Positions 1 through 7,452 of a stretch of DNA of 12,914 bases are shown here, piece by piece. Source of the DNA: JAAYYY01 sp032260445 (GTDB taxonomy: Bacteria; Chloroflexota; Anaerolineae; Promineifilales; Promineifilaceae); the NCBI GenBank assembly GCA_032260445.1, contig JAVVFG010000082.1, forward strand, positions 1-12,914. The letters run 5' to 3'. The position numbers and the translations under genes were made by a program. Position 1 is the stretch's first letter, and every line of letters starts with the position of its first letter. Under the pieces are notes generated by a model, which was given only the letters and a program-made list of their open reading frames with translations, was not told the origin of the DNA and made no database searches.

Positions 1-960
<960 letters not shown>

Positions 961-996
961 GCGTGCGCTCCGACAGCATAATTTGATTGGCACCGG

Positions 997-1035
997 GTAA
1001 CCCCGGCGGCGCCCGAACGCCGTCGCCGGGGTTAC
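997..1035 (+). terminator. GC-rich stem-loop after pgk, candidate terminator
   Basis: A perfect 12-bp inverted repeat, GTAACCCCGGCG (997-1008) and CGCCGGGGTTAC (1024-1035), encloses a 15-nt loop. It lies 36 bp after the pgk stop and 30 bp before the next start. The stem is strong, but only a weak T-rich stretch (ATTT at 1040-1043) follows. Termination is therefore likely but not certain. It could instead be an mRNA-stabilising 3' hairpin, or a 5' structure of the downstream message. Confidence 0.6.
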
Positions 1036-1064
1036 GCGCATTTCTGGACACGATGGAGTTTATC

Positions 1065-1778
1065 ATGCCACACCCACTGACAGGGAAAGTCGCCATCGTC
1101 ACCGGGGCCGGACATGGGACCGGCGCCACGATTGCGCGTGCGCTGGCGGCCGCCGGAGCGCGCGTGGCAGTCAACGACATCAATCCTGACCGGGCGGAGT
1201 CTGTGGCCGCGACAATCCAGAATGCGGGCGGCGAGGCCCTCGCCCTTGACGCCGATGTCTCCAACAAGTTCCACTGCGTCAAGCTCATCGAGGCGACCCG
1301 CGCGCGGTGGGCCCAGCTCGACATCCTGGTAAACAGCGCCCACGTCGTGCCGCAGTCCACAATCCTCAAGATGGATGAATGGGACTGGAACCGGTGTCTT
1401 GACGTCAATCTAAAGGGCGTCTTCTTTATGAGCCAGCTTGCCGGCCGGGTGATGGCCGATGAAAACCACGAGCGGGGTGGCTACATCGTCAACATCGCCT
1501 CGGCCGCCGGGCTTGAGCTTCCCTGGGAACAGCGCGCCGCTTACGGCGCCAGCCAGGCCGGAGTCGCCGGTTTCGCCCGGGAATGCGCGCGCGAATACGC
1601 CGCCTATGGGATTCGCGTCAACACTGTGCTCCGCGGCCTGCCTACGCCGGAGCCGGCGCCAGACCTGCGCCGGGAAGAGCGAGAGGCTGTCGCGGCGCTC
1701 GTCGTCACCCTTTGCAGCCGGCCGGGACGCTTTGCCAGTGGCGCCGTCATCCCCGCTGCGGAGGGGTTAGCACGATGA
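1065..1778 (+). CDS. Short-chain dehydrogenase/reductase-like protein with altered active site
   Basis: SDR-fold protein of 237 residues, near the usual ~250 for classical SDRs. ATG 1065 is chosen because GGAG at 1055-1058 sits 6 nt upstream and the typical SDR N-terminus (LTGKVAIVTG) follows at once. An in-frame ATG at 1053 has no such site. The cofactor-binding motif TGAGHGTG (13-20) and the acidic Asp 63 are intact, as are N115 (DVNLKG), S146 and Y160. Three normally conserved features are changed. NNAG is NSAH (90-93), the catalytic YxxxK lysine is Gln 164 (YGASQ), and the PG after the 'VN' strand is RG (190-191). NAD(P)(H) binding is plausible, but ordinary oxidoreductase catalysis is doubtful. 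The stop overlaps the start of the downstream nucleotidase (ATGA), suggesting translational coupling. The substrate is unknown. Confidence 0.85.
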   Translation: MPHPLTGKVAIVTGAGHGTGATIARALAAAGARVAVNDINPDRAESVAATIQNAGGEALALDADVSNKFHCVKLIEATRARWAQLDILVNSAHVVPQSTILKMDEWDWNRCLDVNLKGVFFMSQLAGRVMADENHERGGYIVNIASAAGLELPWEQRAAYGASQAGVAGFARECAREYAAYGIRVNTVLRGLPTPEPAPDLRREEREAVAALVVTLCSRPGRFASGAVIPAAEGLAR

Positions 1779-3358
1779 CGAGACGGAAGCTCTGGCTTTA
1801 CCTCTTCCTCCTCACCCTTCTCCCCCTTGTTTCTTGCGAGCTGCGCTCTGTTACACAACCGGCGACACCAGCAGGTAGAATTACGGAGACAGCCGGCCCG
1901 GCGACAGTCGTGCCTGCCACCAGCACGCGGAACAGTCCGGAGGCCACTACTGCGAACGCAGAGTCGACGCCCGCCGCCGCCGGACCGGTCACCATCACCG
2001 TCTTCTACACGAATGACGAGCACGGCTGGATGGAAGGGATGGAGCCGGGCGAAGGCGCCGCGAGTATGCTCGCGCACTGGCAGGAAGCCGGCTACGATCC
2101 AGACGGTCCCTATCTGGCGCTCAGCGGCGGCGATATGTGGACCGGCCCGGCCATCTCCACCTGGTTTGAAGGCGAAGGCATGGTCGAAGTCATGAACCAG
2201 ATGGGCTACGCCGCCGCTGCCGTCGGCAACCACGAGTTTGACTTTGGGCAGGACACGTTGCGGGCGCGCGCGCTGGAGAGCAATTTCCCATTCCTCAGCG
2301 CCAACTTGCGTACGGCGTCAGGGGATTGGCCTAATCACCTGGAAATTGCCCCCTACACGGTCGTCGAAGTCGCCGGCATCCAGGCCGGCATCATCGGCCT
2401 CTCCACCCTGCGCACGCCGACCACAACAAACCCGGCTAACCTGGACGGCCTCGACTTCCTCGGGTACGAAGAGGCGCTGCGCGAGATCGTGCCTATGGCA
2501 CGCGCTGATGGTGCCGAGCTTTTGCTGGTCACGGGCCATATTTGCGAAGACGAACTAGCCGCGCTTGCCCAACCAGCCAGTAAGCTGGGAATTGCGATGA
2601 TCGGCGGCGGGCACTGCAACGAGCGCGTGGCGCGCGAGTTGAACGGCGTGGTCCTGGTCGAGGGTGGTTATCATTTCACCAGCTATGCCAGGGTAGAGCT
2701 TACCTTCGATCCCCAGCAGGATGAGGTAGTTGATGCCAGCTATGAGGTCGCGTACAACGAGGCAGTCGTAGATCCGGATCCCGGCGTGGCGGAGATTGTG
2801 GCACGCTGGCGCGCGCGGGCCGATGCGGAGCTGGAGGTGGTGATTGGCTACAGCGAGCGCGGCCTGGCCCGGCACAGTACGGAGCTTCACCGCCTCCTTC
2901 CCGCCACCTGGCTCCTCGCCTACCCGGAGGCCGACGTCGCCCTCACCAACCCGGGCGGCTTCCGGGCCGATCTGCCGGCCGGTCCCCTCACCTTTGCCGG
3001 CGTCGTCGGCGTCCTGCCGTTCAACAATGTGCTGGTAGACGTCACTCTCAGCGGCGAGGAGCTAGAGCAGGTCCTCTCCTTCGGCAGGGAGGCTGACGTT
3101 GCCGGCGTGCGCCGTGAAAACTTTCGCTGGGTGTTGGCCGACGGCACGCCTATCGACCGGCAGGGCAGCTACCGGCTCGTCACCACCGATTTCCTCTACT
3201 CGGGTGGCGACGGGTACGAGATGCTCGCCGCTTTCGATCCTGAGGCTTACAACACCGGGATAGACTGGCGGCAACCGCTCATCGACTGGCTCATCTCGCA
3301 GGCGTCTGATGACGCCAACCCGCTAGACGCTGCGTTTGCCGAGCTCGCCGCGCCCTGA
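1775..3358 (+). CDS. 5'-nucleotidase/UshA-family metallophosphoesterase lipoprotein
   Basis: Predicted secreted lipoprotein of 527 residues that hydrolyses phosphoesters such as nucleotides outside the membrane. The start at ATG 1775 overlaps the preceding stop, with GAGGGG at 1761-1766 as ribosome binding site. A basic N-terminus (TRRK) is followed by a hydrophobic helix and the lipobox LVSC (Cys 21), then a Thr/Ala/Pro-rich stalk to about residue 70. Metallophosphatase domain motifs: TNDEHG (79-84), GGD (118-120), GNHEFDFG (151-158), TGH (His 255) and GGGHCN (277-282). C-terminal 5'-nucleotidase domain motifs: NPGGFRADL (392-400), LPFNN (414-418) and the substrate-loop motif SGGDGYEM (476-483). 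Compared with E. coli UshA, ligands D41, H43, D84, N116, H217 and H252 all have counterparts. The Q254 position is Asn 282, a mild change. The exact substrate (nucleotide, UDP-sugar or cyclic nucleotide) cannot be read from sequence. Confidence 0.92.
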   Translation: MTRRKLWLYLFLLTLLPLVSCELRSVTQPATPAGRITETAGPATVVPATSTRNSPEATTANAESTPAAAGPVTITVFYTNDEHGWMEGMEPGEGAASMLAHWQEAGYDPDGPYLALSGGDMWTGPAISTWFEGEGMVEVMNQMGYAAAAVGNHEFDFGQDTLRARALESNFPFLSANLRTASGDWPNHLEIAPYTVVEVAGIQAGIIGLSTLRTPTTTNPANLDGLDFLGYEEALREIVPMARADGAELLLVTGHICEDELAALAQPASKLGIAMIGGGHCNERVARELNGVVLVEGGYHFTSYARVELTFDPQQDEVVDASYEVAYNEAVVDPDPGVAEIVARWRARADAELEVVIGYSERGLARHSTELHRLLPATWLLAYPEADVALTNPGGFRADLPAGPLTFAGVVGVLPFNNVLVDVTLSGEELEQVLSFGREADVAGVRRENFRWVLADGTPIDRQGSYRLVTTDFLYSGGDGYEMLAAFDPEAYNTGIDWRQPLIDWLISQASDDANPLDAAFAELAAP

Positions 3359-3370
3359 CCAGAGACCCTG

Positions 3371-3399
3371 TTCCCGTCGCAAGCGGCCTGTGTTACACT
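3371..3399 (+). promoter_or_regulatory. Candidate promoter for the LysM gene
   Basis: A TGT extension plus TACACT forms an extended -10 (3391-3399), 17 bp after a poor -35-like TTCCCG (3371-3376). It begins 12 bp after the nucleotidase stop and about 40 bp before the LysM start. The same TGnTACA.T shape precedes other genes in the window, which raises confidence a little. Confidence 0.45.
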
Positions 3400-3436
3400 T
3401 GCAGCAAGCGAGGAAGTGGAGAGGAGACGGTTACGA

Positions 3437-3913
3437 ATGGACCCTGAAGAAGAGCACGAACGCTGGCACAGCGAGGGTGAGCTGGTCAAGTTCATGATTC
3501 TGGTGGGGGTGATGCTGCTGGCGGTACTGCTGGTCGCGGCCATGCGCCCGCTGATTTTTGATTACGTCATACCGGCCGCGCTCGGCTGGGAGCCACCGCT
3601 TTCCAGCTCGCCTCCGCAAGAGAATCCACAGCAGCCACCCGCCGTGCTTCCGGCCAGCACAGAAACGCCAGGACCAACTACGCTGCCTACAGACAGGACG
3701 CCAACTGGGGAGACGCTGATTCCCGCAGCGACCGTCACGCCGCTACCCCTGCCGACGGCGACGCCACAAAGTTACCGGGTGGAGCCAGGAGACAATCTGA
3801 CGACGATCGCGCGCCGTTTCGGCATTAGCGTTGATGCGCTGGCAGCAGCGAACGCCATCACCAACCCCAACCGGCTCATGCCTGGCGACGTCCTAATCAT
3901 CCCGGCGCCGTAG
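3437..3913 (+). CDS. Membrane-anchored LysM-domain protein
   Basis: A 158-residue protein that probably sits in the cytoplasmic membrane and binds peptidoglycan or another N-acetylglucosamine polymer on the outside. ATG 3437 is chosen because a purine-rich GGAGAGGAG run (3418-3426) lies about 10 nt upstream. An earlier in-frame GTG at 3416 lies inside that run. The order is: an acidic cytoplasmic N-terminus (1-16), one strongly hydrophobic segment at about 17-36 that lacks a lipobox Cys or obvious cleavage site, a Pro/Thr/Ser-rich extended linker (about 52-111), and a single C-terminal LysM domain (113-157). The LysM domain contains YRVEPGDNLTTIARRFGIS and ends in PGDVLIIP. No catalytic domain is present, so it is a binding or scaffolding protein. 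It faces the loader gene convergently, and I see no clear terminator in the 33 bp between the two stops. Confidence 0.85.
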   Translation: MDPEEEHERWHSEGELVKFMILVGVMLLAVLLVAAMRPLIFDYVIPAALGWEPPLSSSPPQENPQQPPAVLPASTETPGPTTLPTDRTPTGETLIPAATVTPLPLPTATPQSYRVEPGDNLTTIARRFGISVDALAAANAITNPNRLMPGDVLIIPAP

Positions 3914-3946
3914 CGCGCGGGCTCGCACCAGACTGTGGCTGAGACG

Positions 3947-5356
3947 TTAGCGGCTCTTGCGCCGGCGCTGCTGGTTCTGCCCGCGGTAGCTTGGCGCGTC
4001 GAGGACAAAGAATGTGCAGCGGCTGCCGTCAAGCATGCGCGCGCGTAGCTTGCCGTCGATTTCGTCGACGTGTAACGCGGTGGTGATAATGGTGGGGAGA
4101 CGAGCGTTGTAGCGGTAGTTGAAGACCTGGTAGAGCTTCTCTCGTGCCCAGGGAGTGGCACTCTCCGTCCCCAGATCGTCAAGCACAAGCAGCTCCGCCG
4201 TCTTCACCTCCTCAAAACGCTTGTCGTAGCGCACGCCGGAGGCCGGGTTAAATGCGGCACGAAGATGGTCCAGTAAGTCTGGCACGACGACGAAGAGAAC
4301 CGGCTTTCCCTGATTGAGGACGTCGTTGGCGATCGCCGCCGCCAGATGTGTTTTGCCGTTGCCGTAGGCAATGCTGTTGAACACCAGCCAGTCCTGCGGG
4401 TTGGCAGCGAACTCGCGGGCTGTCTGCAGGGCGCGACGCAGATTCTCAGACTCCGCACGTGGCAATTCTCGATCGCGCACATCGAAGTTGGCGAAGGTTT
4501 TGTCACTGTGCAGGTTAAGCGTCGAGAGATCCGAGTGGCCCTTGCCGATGCCCGTGCCGCGGAAGTCGTGCGCGAGGATGTGCACGACCTGCACCAGCCC
4601 TGGATCGACGACCCGAGAGCGGATGCGCGGCTCAAGCGACTCCAGCTCAACGTTCGTGGTGATTACGGTGGGGAGCCGCGCGTTGTAGCGATAGTTGAAG
4701 ATCTGGTAGAGCTTCTCCTGTGCCCATTCCGTATTGCTCTGCGTCCCGAGATCGTCAAGAACCAGGAGCGACGCGTTGCGAACCTGGTCAAAGCGCTGAT
4801 CGTAGCCGGTCGCCGCATTTGGGCTATACGCACTACGCAGATGGTCAAGCAGATCTGGCGTATTGATGAACAGAACCGGCTCCCCTTCGCGCAGACGGTA
4901 GTTAGCAATGGCGGCTGCAAGGTGAGTCTTGCCACATCCATAGCCCCCCTTCAACACTAACCAGCCGTTGGGCTCGCGGGCATAAAGCTGGGCGGTTTCA
5001 AAGGCGATGCGCAAGTTCCGCCGCTTCGCCTCGTTTAGCCCATGCCCTTCCGGGATGAAGTTGTCAAAGGTGCTCTCGATGAGGGCGCCTAGCTGGCTCA
5101 TCTGCATGAGCTGCTCGTTGTGGCGCGCCTCCAGCTCGGCGGCGCGGCACGAACAGGGCACGGCGCGACCGAAGCCAGGATCCTCCGGACCAACGGCAGG
5201 CACGACAAAGCCCAGCCCGCCACAAATTGGGCAGTCTGGCTCGCCGCCCTGCGGCCGTTCCGGCGGCGGTGGATTACCGTTTGATGATGTCCCGGTATTC
5301 ATCGGGGATCTGGTCGCGTAAATTCCTTTGAGTATCTCGGCGGTCGACTCCACCAT
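3947..5356 (-). CDS. DnaC/DnaI-like helicase-loader ATPase with two tandem AAA+ domains
   Basis: A 469-residue protein, nearly twice the usual ~250-310 for DnaC/DnaI/IstB-type ATPases, because the AAA+ domain is duplicated. It probably loads or handles the DnaB hexamer encoded upstream in the same operon. An N-terminal Cys cluster CPIC...CSC (C42, C45, C68, C70) resembles the zinc site of DnaI-type loaders. Domain 1: Walker A GGYGCGKT (137-144), Walker B LLVLDD (197-202), sensor-1 Asn 235, arginines R246 and R248. Domain 2: degenerate P-loop NSIAYGNGKT (327-336) with Ile where the first Gly belongs, Walker B LLVLDD (389-394), Ala 427 at the sensor-1 position, R438 and R440 kept. ATG 5356 is chosen for its upstream AGGAAGG. 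It overlaps the DnaD-domain gene by 83 bp. ATG 5302 is the alternative but lacks a nearby ribosome binding site. The tail is basic (QQRRRKSR). Confidence 0.88.
   Translation of the reverse strand: MVESTAEILKGIYATRSPMNTGTSSNGNPPPPERPQGGEPDCPICGGLGFVVPAVGPEDPGFGRAVPCSCRAAELEARHNEQLMQMSQLGALIESTFDNFIPEGHGLNEAKRRNLRIAFETAQLYAREPNGWLVLKGGYGCGKTHLAAAIANYRLREGEPVLFINTPDLLDHLRSAYSPNAATGYDQRFDQVRNASLLVLDDLGTQSNTEWAQEKLYQIFNYRYNARLPTVITTNVELESLEPRIRSRVVDPGLVQVVHILAHDFRGTGIGKGHSDLSTLNLHSDKTFANFDVRDRELPRAESENLRRALQTAREFAANPQDWLVFNSIAYGNGKTHLAAAIANDVLNQGKPVLFVVVPDLLDHLRAAFNPASGVRYDKRFEEVKTAELLVLDDLGTESATPWAREKLYQVFNYRYNARLPTIITTALHVDEIDGKLRARMLDGSRCTFFVLDAPSYRGQNQQRRRKSR
4080..4150. repeat. Direct repeat copy A (inside AAA+ domain 2)
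   Basis: 71-bp segment that matches 4656-4726 with 8 differences and no gaps, at an offset of exactly 576 bp. It encodes, on the minus strand, the region after Walker B including KLYQVFNYRYNARLPT. It is the best-preserved part of the internal gene duplication in the loader gene. Confidence 0.9.
4656..4726. repeat. Direct repeat copy B (inside AAA+ domain 1)
   Basis: Partner of the segment at 4080-4150, encoding KLYQIFNYRYNARLPT of the first AAA+ domain. Sequence outside this block is clearly more diverged, so the block has either been held by selection or been homogenised by gene conversion. Confidence 0.9.
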
Positions 5357-5984
5357 CGCGCTTCCCTTCCTGGCGCCAACGTTCGAGTATGGCGAGGACG
5401 TAGCGCCACTTGCGAACATTGTTCTCCACAGCTTGTTCGATCGCTTCTTCTATCCAGTGTACCGGATACGTCTGTTCGGCGTCACGCAACTCGTCAGCGA
5501 TGATCGGTGTCAACGGCCCGATGTTCTGCTCGTAGAGAACAAAGACGTTGGGCCGCTCGATGAGGAGGGAGACCCCCTCTTCGCTCGCCGGACCGGGGCG
5601 CCATTCGCCGCGGGTAATGCCCTCTACGGCAGCACGGCCCTTTTCGGTATTCAGGAAGTAGAGGTCCATCTTACCATCGGCGCTCTCCACGTTGATGTGC
5701 AGAAACGTACCGCGGGCGACCGCGCGCTCAATCCCATCCATCAGCGTTTCGGCAGCGATCGTCGGCGTAGCGCCGAGCCCCTTCATAAACTCGCTGTCAC
5801 CCAGAAAATCGGCCAGCCGCAGGAAACGAACATCCCCTTCTTTCTGACCCAACCCCCAAAACGCATAGAGCGTCACCTTCATTTCCGCCAGGTTGTCGAT
5901 TATGGGCAACAGGTCGCTAAAGAACAGGTTAGGCACCGGCGTCAACCGCAGCTTGCCTTCTGGAAACCCGGAAAAGCCTTTCAT
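5274..5984 (-). CDS. DnaD-domain replication initiation protein
   Basis: A 236-residue protein with the two-part layout of DnaD-family primosome proteins. The N-terminal part (about 10-120), with TPVPNLFFSDLLP and a winged-helix-like region, resembles the DNA-binding N-terminus of this family. The C-terminal part (about 143-204) matches the DnaD/DnaB2 domain: YEQNIGPLTP (151-160), W177 followed by a helix AIEQAVENN (181-189), and the closing ILERW (199-203). In Bacillus subtilis DnaD acts with the loader system at oriC and at restart sites. The role in this organism is inferred from that and from its position between dnaB and the loader. ATG 5984 has AGGAGAG just upstream. The gene starts 16 bp after the dnaB stop and its 3' end overlaps the loader gene, so the three are probably one operon. 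The C-terminal tail (about 205-236) is charged. Confidence 0.9.
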   Translation of the reverse strand: MKGFSGFPEGKLRLTPVPNLFFSDLLPIIDNLAEMKVTLYAFWGLGQKEGDVRFLRLADFLGDSEFMKGLGATPTIAAETLMDGIERAVARGTFLHINVESADGKMDLYFLNTEKGRAAVEGITRGEWRPGPASEEGVSLLIERPNVFVLYEQNIGPLTPIIADELRDAEQTYPVHWIEEAIEQAVENNVRKWRYVLAILERWRQEGKRDGGVDRRDTQRNLRDQIPDEYRDIIKR

Positions 5985-6000
5985 TTCGTCTCTCCTCTGG

Positions 6001-7341
6001 CTACAGCTTGATCTCCTGCCGCTGTAAGTTGCGGAAGGTAGCGAGCTTGCCATGCCAGTACAGGTCGACGACACCCGTCGGCCCATTACGGTGTTTGGCG
6101 ACGCTGACTTCGGCGATGTTGGGGCGTTCCGTCGTCTCCGGATTGTAATACTCGTCGCGGTAAATGAACAGGACGATATCCGCATCTTGCTCGATGCTAC
6201 CGCTATCTCGCAAATCGGAAAGCTGCGGCCGTTTGTCCTGCCGGTTTTCGACGGCACGGCTCAGCTGTGAGGCAGTCACGACAGGCACGTCCAGCTCGCG
6301 CGCCAGCCCCTTCAGCCCGCGCGAAATCTCGCTGATCTCCTGCACGCGGTTGTTGTTGCTGCGCTCGGCCTGCATGAGCTGCAAGTAGTCAACCACCACC
6401 AGGTCGAGCCCATGTTCAGCATAGAGGCGCCGGCACTTGGTGCGCAGCTGCAGCGGCGAAATTGAGGGGGTATCGTCGATAAAGATCCGCGTTTCCGACA
6501 GCCGGCCAACCGCCTCGTAAAAGAGAGGCCACTCCTTCTCATGCAGCTCGCCGCGCCGCAAGCGCTGCGAGTCGATGCGCGTCTCGGCGGCGATCATCCG
6601 CTGCACGAGCTGTTCACTGGACATCTCCAGATTGAACATCGCCACCCGTTTTCCGTGCCGTAGGCCCGCATGGAGCGCCATGCTGATCTGGAAGCTCGTC
6701 TTACCCATGCCCGGGCGAGCGGCGACAATGATCAGGTCAGATTTGTTGAGGCCACTGAGCAGCCGGTCGATGTCCGCGAATCCCGTTGGAATGCCGATCA
6801 TCTCGTCGCCGCGCTCGGCCAATTCCTCGATGCGATCAAGATAATTGCGCGCGATGTCGCGCACCGGCACCAGGTCACGCGTCGAGCGCTCTTCGCTGAT
6901 GCTGAACAGCGCCTGTTCCGCCCGGTCGAGCACGATGTTGATGTCTTCGTCCTGATCGTAAGCCAGGTTGGCGATCGAGCCTGCGGCCTTTATCAGGCGA
7001 CGGCGGACCGAAGCCGCTTCGACGATGCGGCCATAGCTGCGCGCGTTGATCGAAGTGGGCACCGCGTTGAGCAGGCTGATGAGATAAGCCTCACCGCCCA
7101 CCTCCTCCAGTTGCTCGCGCTTGCGCAAGGCCTCCGTGAGCGTCACAAAGTCAAGCGGCTCTTCACGGTGGTGGAGGTCGAGTATCGCCTGGAAGACCCA
7201 GCGGTTCTGTTCGCGGTAGAAGGCTTCCGGCCGGAGAAAGGAGGCGACCTCAAGGATGGCATCCGGGTCGATGAGGAGGGACCCGAGGACAGCCTCTTCC
7301 GCTTCAATGCTATGGGGTGGGAGCTGGTCGACAGCGCTCAT
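6001..7341 (-). CDS. dnaB: Replicative DNA helicase DnaB
   Basis: Hexameric 5'-3' helicase that unwinds DNA at the replication fork and recruits primase. The 446-residue length is standard and there is no intein. The N-terminal domain begins PPHSIEAEEAVLGSLLID (8-25), followed by the linker helix and the RecA-like C-terminal domain. Walker A is ARPGMGKTS (208-216), Walker B DLVVVDYLQLM (313-323), and ASQLSRAVE spans 357-365. The arginine-finger region DKRPQLSDLRDSGSIEQDAD runs 369-388, and AKHRNGPTG lies at 415-423. All key motifs are intact. ATG 7341 has GAGG about 7 nt upstream. A hairpin with a T-run lies just upstream, between dnaB and the DUF151 gene, and I could not identify a convincing promoter in the remaining space. 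dnaB is the first gene of the dnaB / DnaD-domain / loader set. Confidence 0.98.
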   Translation of the reverse strand: MSAVDQLPPHSIEAEEAVLGSLLIDPDAILEVASFLRPEAFYREQNRWVFQAILDLHHREEPLDFVTLTEALRKREQLEEVGGEAYLISLLNAVPTSINARSYGRIVEAASVRRRLIKAAGSIANLAYDQDEDINIVLDRAEQALFSISEERSTRDLVPVRDIARNYLDRIEELAERGDEMIGIPTGFADIDRLLSGLNKSDLIIVAARPGMGKTSFQISMALHAGLRHGKRVAMFNLEMSSEQLVQRMIAAETRIDSQRLRRGELHEKEWPLFYEAVGRLSETRIFIDDTPSISPLQLRTKCRRLYAEHGLDLVVVDYLQLMQAERSNNNRVQEISEISRGLKGLARELDVPVVTASQLSRAVENRQDKRPQLSDLRDSGSIEQDADIVLFIYRDEYYNPETTERPNIAEVSVAKHRNGPTGVVDLYWHGKLATFRNLQRQEIKL

Positions 7342-7366
7342 GCCACAACCTCATGTTTATGGGGAT

Positions 7367-7407
7367 AAAAAACGTGAAACGTGCGGCAGCCCTCACGTTC
7401 CACGTTT
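7367..7407 (-). terminator. Intrinsic terminator or attenuator between the DUF151 gene and dnaB
   Basis: Read on the minus strand, a 13-bp stem with one mismatch (arms at 7394-7406 and 7371-7383, 10-nt loop) runs straight into six T residues (7372-7367). This is a classical intrinsic terminator for the DUF151 gene that ends at 7453. It ends only 25 bp before the dnaB start. Because each arm holds two copies of an ACGTG-type word, it could also be a protein-binding dyad. Confidence 0.7.
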
Positions 7408-7452
7408 ACGAAGCCAACGAGTTCACCCGGACGGGCGATACGCCTTCTCCTG

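Noticed and set aside
3914..3946. Bidirectional terminator between the convergent LysM and loader genes
   Set aside because: There are only 33 bp, and no convincing hairpin or T/A-run could be drawn.
4346..4960. 204-codon plus-strand frame opposite the loader
   Set aside because: It is antisense to two Walker motifs and the sequence is explained by the duplicated AAA+ domain.
5328..6011. 227-codon plus-strand frame opposite the DnaD-domain gene
   Set aside because: It is a shadow frame. The minus strand carries clear DnaD-domain motifs and a good ribosome binding site.
5985..6257. N-terminal extension of the DnaD-domain protein into dnaB
   Set aside because: It would overlap the conserved dnaB C-terminus. 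ATG 5984 follows AGGAGAG and begins the DnaD-like sequence.
6670..7368. 232-codon plus-strand frame opposite dnaB
   Set aside because: It is the shadow of a strongly conserved dnaB N-terminal half and runs across the dnaB start and hairpin.
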